Source of the DNA: CAZOHC01 sp964579845
GTDB lineage: Bacteria; Patescibacteriota; Microgenomatia; Levybacterales; UBA12049
DNA length: 11,754 bases
Reading direction: 5' to 3'
Assembly (NCBI GenBank): GCA_964579845.1
Contig: CAZOHC010000035.1
Span: forward strand, 1 to 11,754
The position numbers and the translations under genes are program-made. Of the stretch, positions 1 through 7,154 are shown piece by piece. Below the pieces are notes generated by a model. It did no database searches, was not told the origin of the DNA, and saw only the letters and a program-made list of their open reading frames with translations. The first letter of the stretch is position 1; every line of letters begins with the position of its first letter.

Positions 1-974
<974 letters not shown>

Positions 975-980
<6 letters not shown>

Positions 981-996
981 AATCAACGGAGTTGAT
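975..996 (-). terminator. Terminator-like hairpin with U-tract at the 16S 5' end
   Basis: On the minus strand ATCAAC-TCC-GTTGAT (982-996) is followed by eight T (975-982). The shape is that of a Rho-independent terminator, but the six-base-pair stem is AT-rich and weak. It sits exactly at the predicted mature 5' end of 16S rRNA, so termination here would abolish rRNA synthesis. A role in 5'-end processing or pausing is as likely. A second, stronger hairpin lies just upstream (1005-1028: ten base pairs including one G-U, four-base loop). Confidence 0.4.
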
Positions 997-1058
997 CTTT
1001 TGCAGTCAGGTGCCGAATGGTACCTGACAAAAAAATCATTTCTCCATCGAATGCTGTC

Positions 1059-1131
1059 GAATAAGGACAAAAAAATCTATGCGTAAACCCCGATTAAATC
1101 GGGGAAAATCATAGAAGGGAAATCCTTATTC
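1059..1131 (-). promoter_or_regulatory. Large nested stem in the 16S leader
   Basis: Three stems are nested. The outer is GAATAAGGA with TCCTTATTC (1123-1131 with 1059-1067, nine base pairs). The middle is CTATG with CATAG (1110-1114 with 1077-1081). The inner is CCCCGAT-TTA-ATCGGGG (1088-1104, seven base pairs). On the minus strand seven T (1069-1075) follow the middle stem, so the two inner stems resemble a terminator while the outer stem would bury the U-tract. It may be a processing site or a pause or antitermination element. The base pairing is seen; the role is not known. Confidence 0.55.
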
Positions 1132-1296
1132 TCAATTTTCCCTACCACTTCCTGATTGTCAATGTGCTCAGGCTCTATACATAGAACCCGGATAAAGAAT
1201 GTGTCTTATTAGATCTGCAATCGAATCCGTAGGATTCTGTTCTACAGAACAAGTTAAGAGGAAATATGTAGTGCCGGAGATCGGTCCTTTAGGGAC

Positions 1297-1317
1297 AAAA
1301 AATCCCGCCGAGCGGGA
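1297..1317 (-). terminator. Intrinsic terminator-like hairpin inside the rRNA leader
   Basis: On the minus strand TCCCGC-TCG-GCGGGA (1303-1317) is followed directly by TTTTTT (1297-1302). It is GC-rich, has a three-base loop, and is the best terminator-shaped element in the window. It lies about 40-60 nt after the predicted rRNA transcription start, between promoter and 16S. It could stop read-through from the trmH-udg-lysozyme genes, but rRNA transcription would then need antitermination to pass. Its GGGA could also pair with the TCCC just downstream (1291-1296 region), an alternative fold of the kind seen in attenuators. Confidence 0.6.
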
Positions 1318-1363
1318 CTTCAAACAAGGTCTCGTGGCTAAAATTCCTACATATCTGTCTTCC

Positions 1364-1391
1364 ATTATAGAGATTTTTTTAGCCTTGTCAA
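1364..1391 (-). promoter_or_regulatory. Predicted rRNA promoter (sigma70 type)
   Basis: On the minus strand the -35 box is TTGACA (1386-1391), the spacer is 16 bp and includes a run of seven A, and the -10 box is TATAAT (1364-1369). Both hexamers match the consensus perfectly. Transcription should start near 1357 and run into 16S. The -35 box begins 36 bp after the stop codon of the upstream lysozyme-like gene. Such a strong promoter fits an rRNA operon. Confidence 0.85.
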
Positions 1392-1426
1392 GTAGAAAAG
1401 AGTGTACAGGACTTTCACGTGAGGGA

Positions 1427-2284
1427 TTAGAGAAAGGCAGGATTTTCTCCTAAACGCACTGCATTATCCCGTACCACGTCCGCTGCTTCTCTTTTTCTCA
1501 GAAATCCGTCTTTATTCTTATCTAAAACACCATTACGGCGTGCTTCCTTGCTGTCTTTCGAGTACAGTTCAGCAAAGGAATCCGCTCCTGATTTTTGTGG
1601 TGCGATAACAAACGTATACAATGACTCAAACGAATCAAAGTCACCGCCGAATGCCGCGTGCTGCGAGCGGAAAAATCTCTCAACATACGCAAGTTGCTGT
1701 TTCGGACTCATCTGACGAAGTTCTTCAGGCGATGTGCCCAGATTGGAAGGGACCACTCCGGTAAACTGGATAAGCCCCAGGCCTTCACTGCCGTTTTCAC
1801 TCACTCGTTTTGGTGAAAAACCTGACTCCCAGTACATAATTGCTGCGATCTGATTTCCGAGATTCGGATTATTCGGATTAAGACGTATGCCCATTTCCGT
1901 AACATATCGAAAAAATTCTCTCTTCGCATCATCAGTCGGATAATAATCTTCATCCATGACATCTGTATAGACAGATGCCAGATGATAGGCTGTCTCATCT
2001 ACCAGCTTTTGTTGCTCAGCTGTGAGCGTATCATAATATTCATGATCAACTGTTTCAGGGGGTGACGGAACATCCGGAAGGGTTTGCGAGGTAGTTTCAG
2101 GGCGTTCAGTAGAGATCTTGGCAGGCTCAGAAGGTATCAGAGGATCAGTATGTTCACGCTTATGTAGGTTACCAATGCCGAAGGCTCCGGCAATACCACC
2201 CATAACAGTACCTTCCAAGAACCTGCGACGGGAAATTGTTTTTTGCACTTCTTCCTGAGGTATCTCACCACTTGCTTCTGACAT
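1427..2284 (-). CDS. Tat-exported lysozyme / lytic-transglycosylase-like protein with EF-hand loop
   Basis: This is a 285-residue protein. It begins with a twin-arginine signal: SRRRFL at residues 18-23, then a hydrophobic glycine/alanine-rich stretch to about 38, which predicts export of a folded protein by the Tat pathway. A proline/threonine-rich linker spans about 45-80. The region 85-240 resembles the lysozyme-like fold of SLT transglycosylases: YWESG with candidate catalytic E153, then GLGLIQF (168-174), the usual spacing for that family. Near the C-terminus D255-N257-D259-G260-E266 forms a canonical EF-hand loop (DKNKDGFLRKRE). The likely role is cleavage or binding of peptidoglycan outside the membrane, possibly stabilised by calcium. 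The ATG start has no Shine-Dalgarno. It lies 31 bp after the glycosylase gene, so co-transcription is likely. The substrate is not shown by the sequence, and a phage-type lysozyme origin is possible. Confidence 0.8.
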   Translation of the reverse strand: MSEASGEIPQEEVQKTISRRRFLEGTVMGGIAGAFGIGNLHKREHTDPLIPSEPAKISTERPETTSQTLPDVPSPPETVDHEYYDTLTAEQQKLVDETAYHLASVYTDVMDEDYYPTDDAKREFFRYVTEMGIRLNPNNPNLGNQIAAIMYWESGFSPKRVSENGSEGLGLIQFTGVVPSNLGTSPEELRQMSPKQQLAYVERFFRSQHAAFGGDFDSFESLYTFVIAPQKSGADSFAELYSKDSKEARRNGVLDKNKDGFLRKREAADVVRDNAVRLGENPAFL

Positions 2285-2315
2285 ATATTCAGCGTACCTG
2301 ATTCCTTTCCAAGTA

Positions 2316-2885
2316 TCAATCGTATTGTGCCGATAAGAGAGTTTTTATTTTTTTAAAATCATCTTCCACGTGTGATCTATATTTGCCCGGAAACCGCAGA
2401 ACGGCTGCCGGATGGTACGTTAAAAAATACTGGATCCCATCTTTTACTTCGATAATGTCGCCGTGTTCTTTGGTTACTGCTACTTTCCGCTCCAATACGC
2501 CTTCAGCTGCGACGCGCCCAAGCAAAACGACGAGCTTCGGCTTGATAATATTCAGCTGCTTCATGAGGTGTTCCCGTCCGTGCGCGATTTCTGATGATGT
2601 TGGAGTTCCACGCTTCGGAAGATATTTAACAGGACTCGTAATATAGACATCCTGCACATCATCGAGTCCAAGTGAGCGAATCAAGTCTCGCAGTAATCTA
2701 CCTGACCTCCCGATAAACGGCCTGCCGCATTCAGCTTCTTGCTTCCCCGGTGCTTCCCCGACAAAGACAATGTCAGCATCAGGATTTCCTTCACCCGGCA
2801 CTGCAATGCCTATCTTTCCGGCTTTACATAGCGCACATTGTTTGATTTCTTCTGCGATGTGAAGGAGGTGTTTTTGTTTATCCAC
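2316..2885 (-). CDS. Uracil-DNA glycosylase, family 4-like, with altered Fe-S ligand positions
   Basis: This 189-residue protein would remove uracil from DNA, starting base-excision repair. Motif 1 is GEAPGKQE (43-50), followed by GRPFIGRSGRLL (54-65); the second active-site motif is YHPAA (157-161). VYITSPVK (80-87) and VVLLGRVA (119-126) are also typical of family 4 enzymes. That family normally binds a 4Fe-4S cluster through four cysteines. Here the first pair is present (C17, C20), but the third position, normally in a VKC context, is Y88, and the fourth, near 101-103, is A-H-G. The only other cysteine is C53. The cluster may therefore be lost or held differently. The start is GTG, 14 bp after the methyltransferase stop, with no clear Shine-Dalgarno. 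Length is near the family norm. Confidence 0.88.
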   Translation of the reverse strand: MDKQKHLLHIAEEIKQCALCKAGKIGIAVPGEGNPDADIVFVGEAPGKQEAECGRPFIGRSGRLLRDLIRSLGLDDVQDVYITSPVKYLPKRGTPTSSEIAHGREHLMKQLNIIKPKLVVLLGRVAAEGVLERKVAVTKEHGDIIEVKDGIQYFLTYHPAAVLRFPGKYRSHVEDDFKKIKTLLSAQYD

Positions 2886-2899
2886 GTTGTCGTATCTTG

Positions 2900-3442
2900 T
2901 TACAATACAGTTACTTTTTGTTTTTGGATGACTTCGTATAAGACAATGCCCAAACTGACCATAACATTCAGGCTGATATTTACTCCGTACATCGGAAGTT
3001 CGACGATGTGATCTGCAAGTTGCATGACTGCCTCTGAGACACCATCTGTCTCATGACCGACCACAAGAGCAACCGGAAATGTATACGATATTTCATCATA
3101 CGGCTTACTTCTGGAATCAAGCTCAACCGCGATTACTTGCAGATCAGGAATCTGTGCTTTAAGATTTCTCACTGCTTCTTCTGCTGTGTCAAAATACTCC
3201 CACGAGACCCACTCTGTCGTATTAATAGACGCTTTTTTTATCCGATGATTCGGAGGAGTTTCTGATCCGGCACATAAAATGACCTTTTCGCAGGCAACCG
3301 CATCTGCAAGGCGAAAAACTGCACCGATATTATACGTGTCGAGGACGTTGTCAAGAATAATATATATCGGATTTTTTTTAATCGATTTATATACCTCAGG
3401 ATCGCCTTTTGATACCCTGAGTTCCTTAGCGTTCAGTTTCAT
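2900..3442 (-). CDS. SpoU/TrmH-family RNA 2'-O-methyltransferase
   Basis: This protein has the SPOUT (trefoil-knot) methyltransferase motifs. Numbered from the chosen ATG, motif 1 is NIGAVFRLADA (38-48, with the conserved N and R), motif 2 is ALVVGHETDGVS (125-136), and motif 3 is LPMYGVNISLNVMVSLGIVLYE (149-170), which forms the knot and binds S-adenosylmethionine. The likely role is 2'-O-ribose methylation of tRNA or rRNA; the exact target cannot be read from the sequence. The frame stays open to a GTG at 3499, giving 199 residues. I prefer the ATG at 3442 (180 residues) because the extra residues resemble nothing in the family. A TATATT sequence lies 12 bp before the ATG, without a good -35. 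It leads the three-gene set with udg and the lysozyme-like gene. Confidence 0.88.
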   Translation of the reverse strand: MKLNAKELRVSKGDPEVYKSIKKNPIYIILDNVLDTYNIGAVFRLADAVACEKVILCAGSETPPNHRIKKASINTTEWVSWEYFDTAEEAVRNLKAQIPDLQVIAVELDSRSKPYDEISYTFPVALVVGHETDGVSEAVMQLADHIVELPMYGVNISLNVMVSLGIVLYEVIQKQKVTVL

Positions 3443-3491
3443 GATGAAAATACTAATATAATCAAGCATCGAATACAAGTATTCCCGATTC

Positions 3492-3520
3492 TTGACCACG
3501 TTTACGACTTACTCTACACT
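3492..3520 (+). promoter_or_regulatory. Predicted promoter of the sulfatase gene
   Basis: TTGACC (3492-3497), a 17-bp spacer and TACACT (3515-3520) precede the sulfatase. The expected transcription start is near 3527, only about three bases before the GTG at 3530, so the mRNA would be nearly leaderless. If the methyltransferase gene starts at its upstream GTG (3499), this promoter overlaps that gene's 5' end. Confidence 0.65.
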
Positions 3521-3529
3521 AATCTTACA

Positions 3530-5794
3530 GTGATAAGGAATGTAAAAAAATATTTCAGAGTCAAAAAGAGCAGCAACATGCTCCTCATCTTCCTCCTCGT
3601 CATTACATTGCCGCTTATCATCTTCCAAGTATTACAACAACAACGTACACGACAGGAAGCAAAAGCTACACCCAAACCGAATATTATCGTCATCATGACA
3701 GATGATCAACAAACAGACCTCATGGGAAAGTATATGCCCAATGTTAGAGATAGGTTGCAAAAAAGAGGAATGACATTTGAAAAAGCATATGTAACCACAT
3801 CTACTTGTTGCCCATCACGTGCCGGTTTTCTATCAGGCATGTATACCCATAACACCGGTGTGTGGTTTAATAAACCTCCCCAAGGAGGATTTCAAACCTT
3901 CGTGAAAATAGATAAACAGACGCTCCCTGTCTGGCTGAATAAAGCAGGCTATAGAACATCATTTGTCGGAAAATATATGAACGGATACCCGGATACCAGA
4001 GGTAAAAAATATGTTCCTCCCGGCTGGGATGATTGGCATGCGATAACCAAAGGACGATACTTTGATTTCTGTATGAATGAAAACAAAAAAGAAAAATGTT
4101 ACGGGAAAAAAGCAGCCGACTACTCAACAGATGTATTTAACAGGATTGCTATCGACTTTATTAAAAAAGCAAATAAAACAAAGAAACCTTTTTATCTTCA
4201 GATAGCGACAAACGCACCACACGGAGACGGAAGAGTTGAGGATGATCATAGCCCGCCTGTCATTGCTCCCCGACACAGAAATAAATGTCCGAATGTACCG
4301 AAACATCGACCGCCGAATTTTAATGAGAGCGATATGTCCGATAAACCGAGCTGGGTGAAGAAAAAGAAAAAGCTCACCGCACAGCAAATTAATCGGATTG
4401 ATAGATTCCGGTCAGCCCAAGCATGCGCCCTGAAAGCTGTTGATGAGATGGTTGATGATATTGTCAAAACCTTACGTCAGACCAATCAACTGGACAATAC
4501 CATGATCATTTTTATGGGAGATAACGGCTACTCCATGGGAGAACATCGAATAACATCGAAGGCATGCTACTACGAAGGATGTTCCCGTGTGCCTTTGGTT
4601 ATCAGTTATCCGAAAGTCACAAAACAATCGCAAAAGACACAACAACTTGCGACGAATCTGGATGTAACAGCGACCATACTCGATGCTGCAGGAGTCGCTA
4701 TACCCGGAAGAGTGAACGGGAAAAGTTTACTCCCAATTCTCAGTGACCCGAACAAGAAAATCCATGAAGGAATCCTCCTGGAAGAAACAGTCAGCGGGAA
4801 AACATATGCGATTCGGACAGATGAATATAAATATATAGAAATCGGTGATGGTGAAAAAGAATTGTATGATCTGAAAAATGATCCGTATGAACTGAATAAT
4901 CTCATAAAAGATAATTCGATACAGGAAACAGTAAAAAAGCTGGCAGCGAACTTAGCACTCCTGAAGCAGAACAAAGATATCCCGCCGGAAATAAGTGAAG
5001 AACCTACTGATACACCTGAACCTACAGAAGACATTGAAGATACTGAAGATAAGGAAAACGACCTTCCGAGTGATCTGCCTGATGAAGAGGAGAACGAAGA
5101 TGCAGAAGAAGATGAATATATAGATGACAATGAAGATCAAGAGTCAGTTGACAATCCGACACCGACTGATACTGAAGAGTCTCCGACAGCAACCCCTGAC
5201 GGAGAAGAAGAAGTTGAAGATGACGAATCTGGGAAAGATACGAGTGAAGAGAGCATCTTCATATCATTTAATCTGCTTCTAAACGGTATCGGAAGCGCGG
5301 GTGATACCAGGAACCCACAAAAAACTGATCTAAGTAATAAAGATCCCCTGACAGTTACGCGGGATATTGAAATAAGAGTTCTTGATGGAGATCGTGAAGT
5401 TCTCTCACTGCCGGAAGAATTTATTGATTATGACCCATCCACCGGAACATTTGTCGGCATGGTTCAGCTTCCATCATCCTTGGCCGGAAACAGTTACAGA
5501 TTTGCCATTTCAATCCCCAACTATTTACCTGCGACATCTGAAACGCTACGAATAGAAGAAAAGAAAGAGCTTACACTCCCTACCATGCGATTCACGGCAG
5601 GAGATGTGAATCTCGATCATACGTTATCTATCCTCGACTATAACATGATGATCAGCTGTTTTGGTGAAGGTGATCTGCCTGACGCATGTTTCCGTAATGA
5701 CAGTATTGTCGGAGATCTGAATGATGATGCGTATGTCAGAGAAGATGACTATAATCTGTTCCTCCGTGAATTAGCAGCATTAAACACTCGATAA
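3530..5794 (+). CDS. Secreted/anchored type I sulfatase with acidic linker and dockerin-like C-terminus
   Basis: This is a 754-residue protein. The basic N-terminus and hydrophobic segment (17-34) form a signal or membrane anchor. The sulfatase domain spans about 50-480: metal residues D58 and D59, the CxPSR motif C93-C-P-S-R97 whose first cysteine is converted to formylglycine in active sulfatases, GKYMNGY (147-153), NAPHG (228-232), GDNGYSMGEH (330-339) with metal residue D331, and LYDLKNDPYELNN (445-457). The order and wording resemble N-acetylglucosamine-6-sulfatases, so a sulfated glycan is the likely substrate (inference). A highly acidic, proline/threonine-rich linker follows (485-575), then a beta-rich domain (576-688). 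The end (690-748) has two calcium-type loops, D692-N694-D696-D703 and D729-N731-D733-D740, each followed by YN, as in type I dockerins. The GTG start gives the positively charged n-region; the alternative is ATG at 3578. No formylglycine-generating enzyme or cohesin is in view. Confidence 0.93.
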   Translation: MIRNVKKYFRVKKSSNMLLIFLLVITLPLIIFQVLQQQRTRQEAKATPKPNIIVIMTDDQQTDLMGKYMPNVRDRLQKRGMTFEKAYVTTSTCCPSRAGFLSGMYTHNTGVWFNKPPQGGFQTFVKIDKQTLPVWLNKAGYRTSFVGKYMNGYPDTRGKKYVPPGWDDWHAITKGRYFDFCMNENKKEKCYGKKAADYSTDVFNRIAIDFIKKANKTKKPFYLQIATNAPHGDGRVEDDHSPPVIAPRHRNKCPNVPKHRPPNFNESDMSDKPSWVKKKKKLTAQQINRIDRFRSAQACALKAVDEMVDDIVKTLRQTNQLDNTMIIFMGDNGYSMGEHRITSKACYYEGCSRVPLVISYPKVTKQSQKTQQLATNLDVTATILDAAGVAIPGRVNGKSLLPILSDPNKKIHEGILLEETVSGKTYAIRTDEYKYIEIGDGEKELYDLKNDPYELNNLIKDNSIQETVKKLAANLALLKQNKDIPPEISEEPTDTPEPTEDIEDTEDKENDLPSDLPDEEENEDAEEDEYIDDNEDQESVDNPTPTDTEESPTATPDGEEEVEDDESGKDTSEESIFISFNLLLNGIGSAGDTRNPQKTDLSNKDPLTVTRDIEIRVLDGDREVLSLPEEFIDYDPSTGTFVGMVQLPSSLAGNSYRFAISIPNYLPATSETLRIEEKKELTLPTMRFTAGDVNLDHTLSILDYNMMISCFGEGDLPDACFRNDSIVGDLNDDAYVREDDYNLFLRELAALNTR

Positions 5795-5811
5795 GAGAAT
5801 GAGGAAAGTAT

Positions 5812-5840
5812 TTGACAGTTCACTACGATAATGGAATACT
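5812..5840 (+). promoter_or_regulatory. Predicted promoter giving a leaderless transcript
   Basis: TTGACA (5812-5817), a 17-bp spacer and AATACT (5835-5840) precede the next gene. The ATG at 5847 lies seven bases after the -10 box, exactly where transcription should begin, so the mRNA is predicted to be leaderless. The GG-AATACT context recurs at 10551-10558. No terminator is seen between the sulfatase stop and this site, so read-through from the sulfatase is also possible. Confidence 0.7.
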
Positions 5841-5846
5841 GGATAT

Positions 5847-6761
5847 ATGGATCCGAAAGAAAACGATTCTCCTCCATCTCCACCTGAAGGGGATCCGCTC
5901 ATGAAACCTGACCGCGAGCTTCCTGCTCCTCATGATATGCTCCTTGAGGATGGACAGGATGCTCAGATCCCTCCGAACGCAACTCCTGAACCGAGTCATG
6001 CCAAGAAACATGTCTTCCCACTCTGGATATTCCCTGTCATTGCTTTTCTCATCGTCCTCTTCGCCGGTGCATGGTATTTCCTGGGAGCTCAGCAATCTTC
6101 TTCTGAATCGGTCCAGCCTGAAGTATCGATCGAATCATCACCGTCGCCAACTCCCGACCCGACTGCAAACTGGCAGACGTACAACTCAGGAGACCTAGGA
6201 TTTTCCATAAAGATTCCGCATGACTGGACCATTCGAGAACCGACAGTAAGCGACCCAACACTCTATCTCAGAGCTCCGGCAATACCTGATGAGTCAGATC
6301 CGCATCTCTTCCAATATTTTGTGGCTGTCAGCGAATATAAAAATTCTGATTTGCAATCATTTGAAGAGGTTGTAACTGCATCCTTAGATAAGGATTTGAA
6401 AGACTCCTTCACATACACTGAAGAGACTCTCGGTGAGCACACTGTATATAAAACAGAGTCTTTACCATCTCGATCAGGATCAATAACTGCTTTTATTACC
6501 CATGATGAGACCAGCTACATTAGTCTAGGATTCACACCTTATGATCGTACTGATCCTTTCGAAGAGCAGCAAGAATATCTTTCGATCTTCAATCAGATTC
6601 TTTCGACCTTCAAGTTCGTCAACCAAGCATCCCCATCGGCTCACACAAGCCAAAGCACTGTACAACAAGTCTGCACCATGGATGCGAAAGTCTGCCCTGA
6701 CGGATCATCTGTCGGCCGGACAGGACCGAACTGCAGCTTCGCCGCCTGCCCCGGAGAGTGA
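5847..6761 (+). CDS. Single-pass membrane protein with PsbP-like outer domain and cysteine tail
   Basis: This is a 304-residue protein of unknown function. Residues 1-55 are proline- and acid-rich and should lie in the cytoplasm. One transmembrane helix spans about 56-80. A serine/proline-rich linker follows to about 107. Residues 108-257 form a domain opening with W109-x-x-Y, then GFSIKIPHDW (118-127), the beginning typical of PsbP-like or related lipoprotein folds. The tail carries four cysteines (C276, C283, C296, C301) around CPDGSSVGRTGPNC (283-296), a motif I recall as frequent at the ends of Patescibacteria surface proteins. It may form two disulfides outside the cell. It has its own promoter and follows the sulfatase on the same strand, so an envelope role is likely, but no partner or substrate can be named. 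Confidence 0.8.
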   Translation: MDPKENDSPPSPPEGDPLMKPDRELPAPHDMLLEDGQDAQIPPNATPEPSHAKKHVFPLWIFPVIAFLIVLFAGAWYFLGAQQSSSESVQPEVSIESSPSPTPDPTANWQTYNSGDLGFSIKIPHDWTIREPTVSDPTLYLRAPAIPDESDPHLFQYFVAVSEYKNSDLQSFEEVVTASLDKDLKDSFTYTEETLGEHTVYKTESLPSRSGSITAFITHDETSYISLGFTPYDRTDPFEEQQEYLSIFNQILSTFKFVNQASPSAHTSQSTVQQVCTMDAKVCPDGSSVGRTGPNCSFAACPGE

Positions 6762-6773
6762 AGAAGCGAGTAT

Positions 6774-7082
6774 TTAAAAGAAAATATCTTCGTATAAATC
6801 CCGACCTTCAGGATTCATACTTCGAATAATACTTCGTTTTCCGAGCCTTGATTCGTCCTTAATTTCCTTTTCCCGAATCTTTGCCTGCTCCAGATCCGTA
6901 AAGTCTTCAAAATAAACTAATCTGGATAAATTATATTTTCTTGCATGTCCGGTTACGAGCCTTTGCTTATGTTCGTATACTTCCCGTTTCAGGTTTTTCG
7001 TAATACCGACATAGAAGATACTGTACGTTTCATTTGTGAGGATATAAACAAAATAAGGTAGCAGTACCATACGTAAACTCAT
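6774..7082 (-). CDS. GIY-YIG endonuclease-like protein (small, UPF0213/YhbQ-like)
   Basis: This is a 102-residue single-domain protein. YFVYILT (10-16) is the GIY strand and FYVGITKNL (23-31) the YIG strand. The next helix carries the family's arginine (LKREVYEHK, 31-39), and IREKEIK (68-74) holds the metal-binding glutamate region. The end MNPEGRDLYED (89-99) is characteristic of the free-standing family often found in bacteria. These proteins are structure-related to DNA nucleases such as the UvrC N-terminal domain; the role of the stand-alone form is poorly defined. Its stop lies 12 bp from that of the convergent PsbP-like gene. The start could be the first ATG or the fifth codon (ATG at 7070); the promoter placement allows both. 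Confidence 0.88.
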   Translation of the reverse strand: MSLRMVLLPYFVYILTNETYSIFYVGITKNLKREVYEHKQRLVTGHARKYNLSRLVYFEDFTDLEQAKIREKEIKDESRLGKRSIIRSMNPEGRDLYEDIFF

Positions 7083-7086
7083 CCCT

Positions 7087-7115
7087 ATTGTAATACTGAC
7101 TCAGAAGTTTAACAA
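7087..7115 (-). promoter_or_regulatory. Predicted promoter of the GIY-YIG gene
   Basis: On the minus strand TTGTTA (7110-7115), a 17-bp spacer and TACAAT (7087-7092) precede the gene. The first ATG (7080-7082) begins four bases after the -10 box, so transcription would start at or just inside that codon. This favours either a leaderless mRNA or translation from the second ATG at 7070. Confidence 0.6.
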
Positions 7116-7154
7116 CTCGTCCTCGTTATGTGAGAGGTTAAAAATGTGGAGAAA

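Larger units (their letters stand above)
981..1357 (-). promoter_or_regulatory. Structured leader of the 16S rRNA transcript
   Basis: No convincing gene lies between 981 and 1426. The transcript leader from the predicted start near 1357 down to 16S is about 375 nt and consists largely of hairpins. In order of transcription these are 1303-1317 (followed by U6), 1284-1296, 1238-1251 (TGTTC/GAACA), 1223-1237 (GAATCC-TAC-GGATTC), 1171-1188 (GGTTCTA/TAGAGCC with one G-U), the large nested stem 1059-1131, 1005-1028, and 982-996 (followed by U8). rRNA leaders are known to carry antitermination and processing signals. No convincing boxA-like element was found by eye. The partner strand of any 16S processing stem would lie outside the window. 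Confidence 0.6.

Noticed and set aside
1134..1162. Second rRNA promoter (TTGACA at 1157-1162 on the minus strand).
   Set aside because: At 17 bp spacing the -10 would be AAAATT, matching only three of six consensus bases, and no other good -10 is near.
1168..1365. 65-residue open frame in the 16S leader (minus) and an overlapping 84-residue frame at 1199-1453 (plus).
   Set aside because: The minus frame's ATG lies inside the predicted -10 box, so it would not be on that transcript. Both cross the hairpins, and the composition is not protein-like.
4606..5130. 174-residue serine-rich open frame opposite the sulfatase.
   Set aside because: It is the reverse-strand shadow of the acidic linker (GAA/GAT codons read as TTC/ATC and TCT/TCA in the other frames).
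6762..6773. Bidirectional terminator between the convergent PsbP-like and GIY-YIG genes.
   Set aside because: The space is 12 bp and no GC-rich hairpin could be formed around it.
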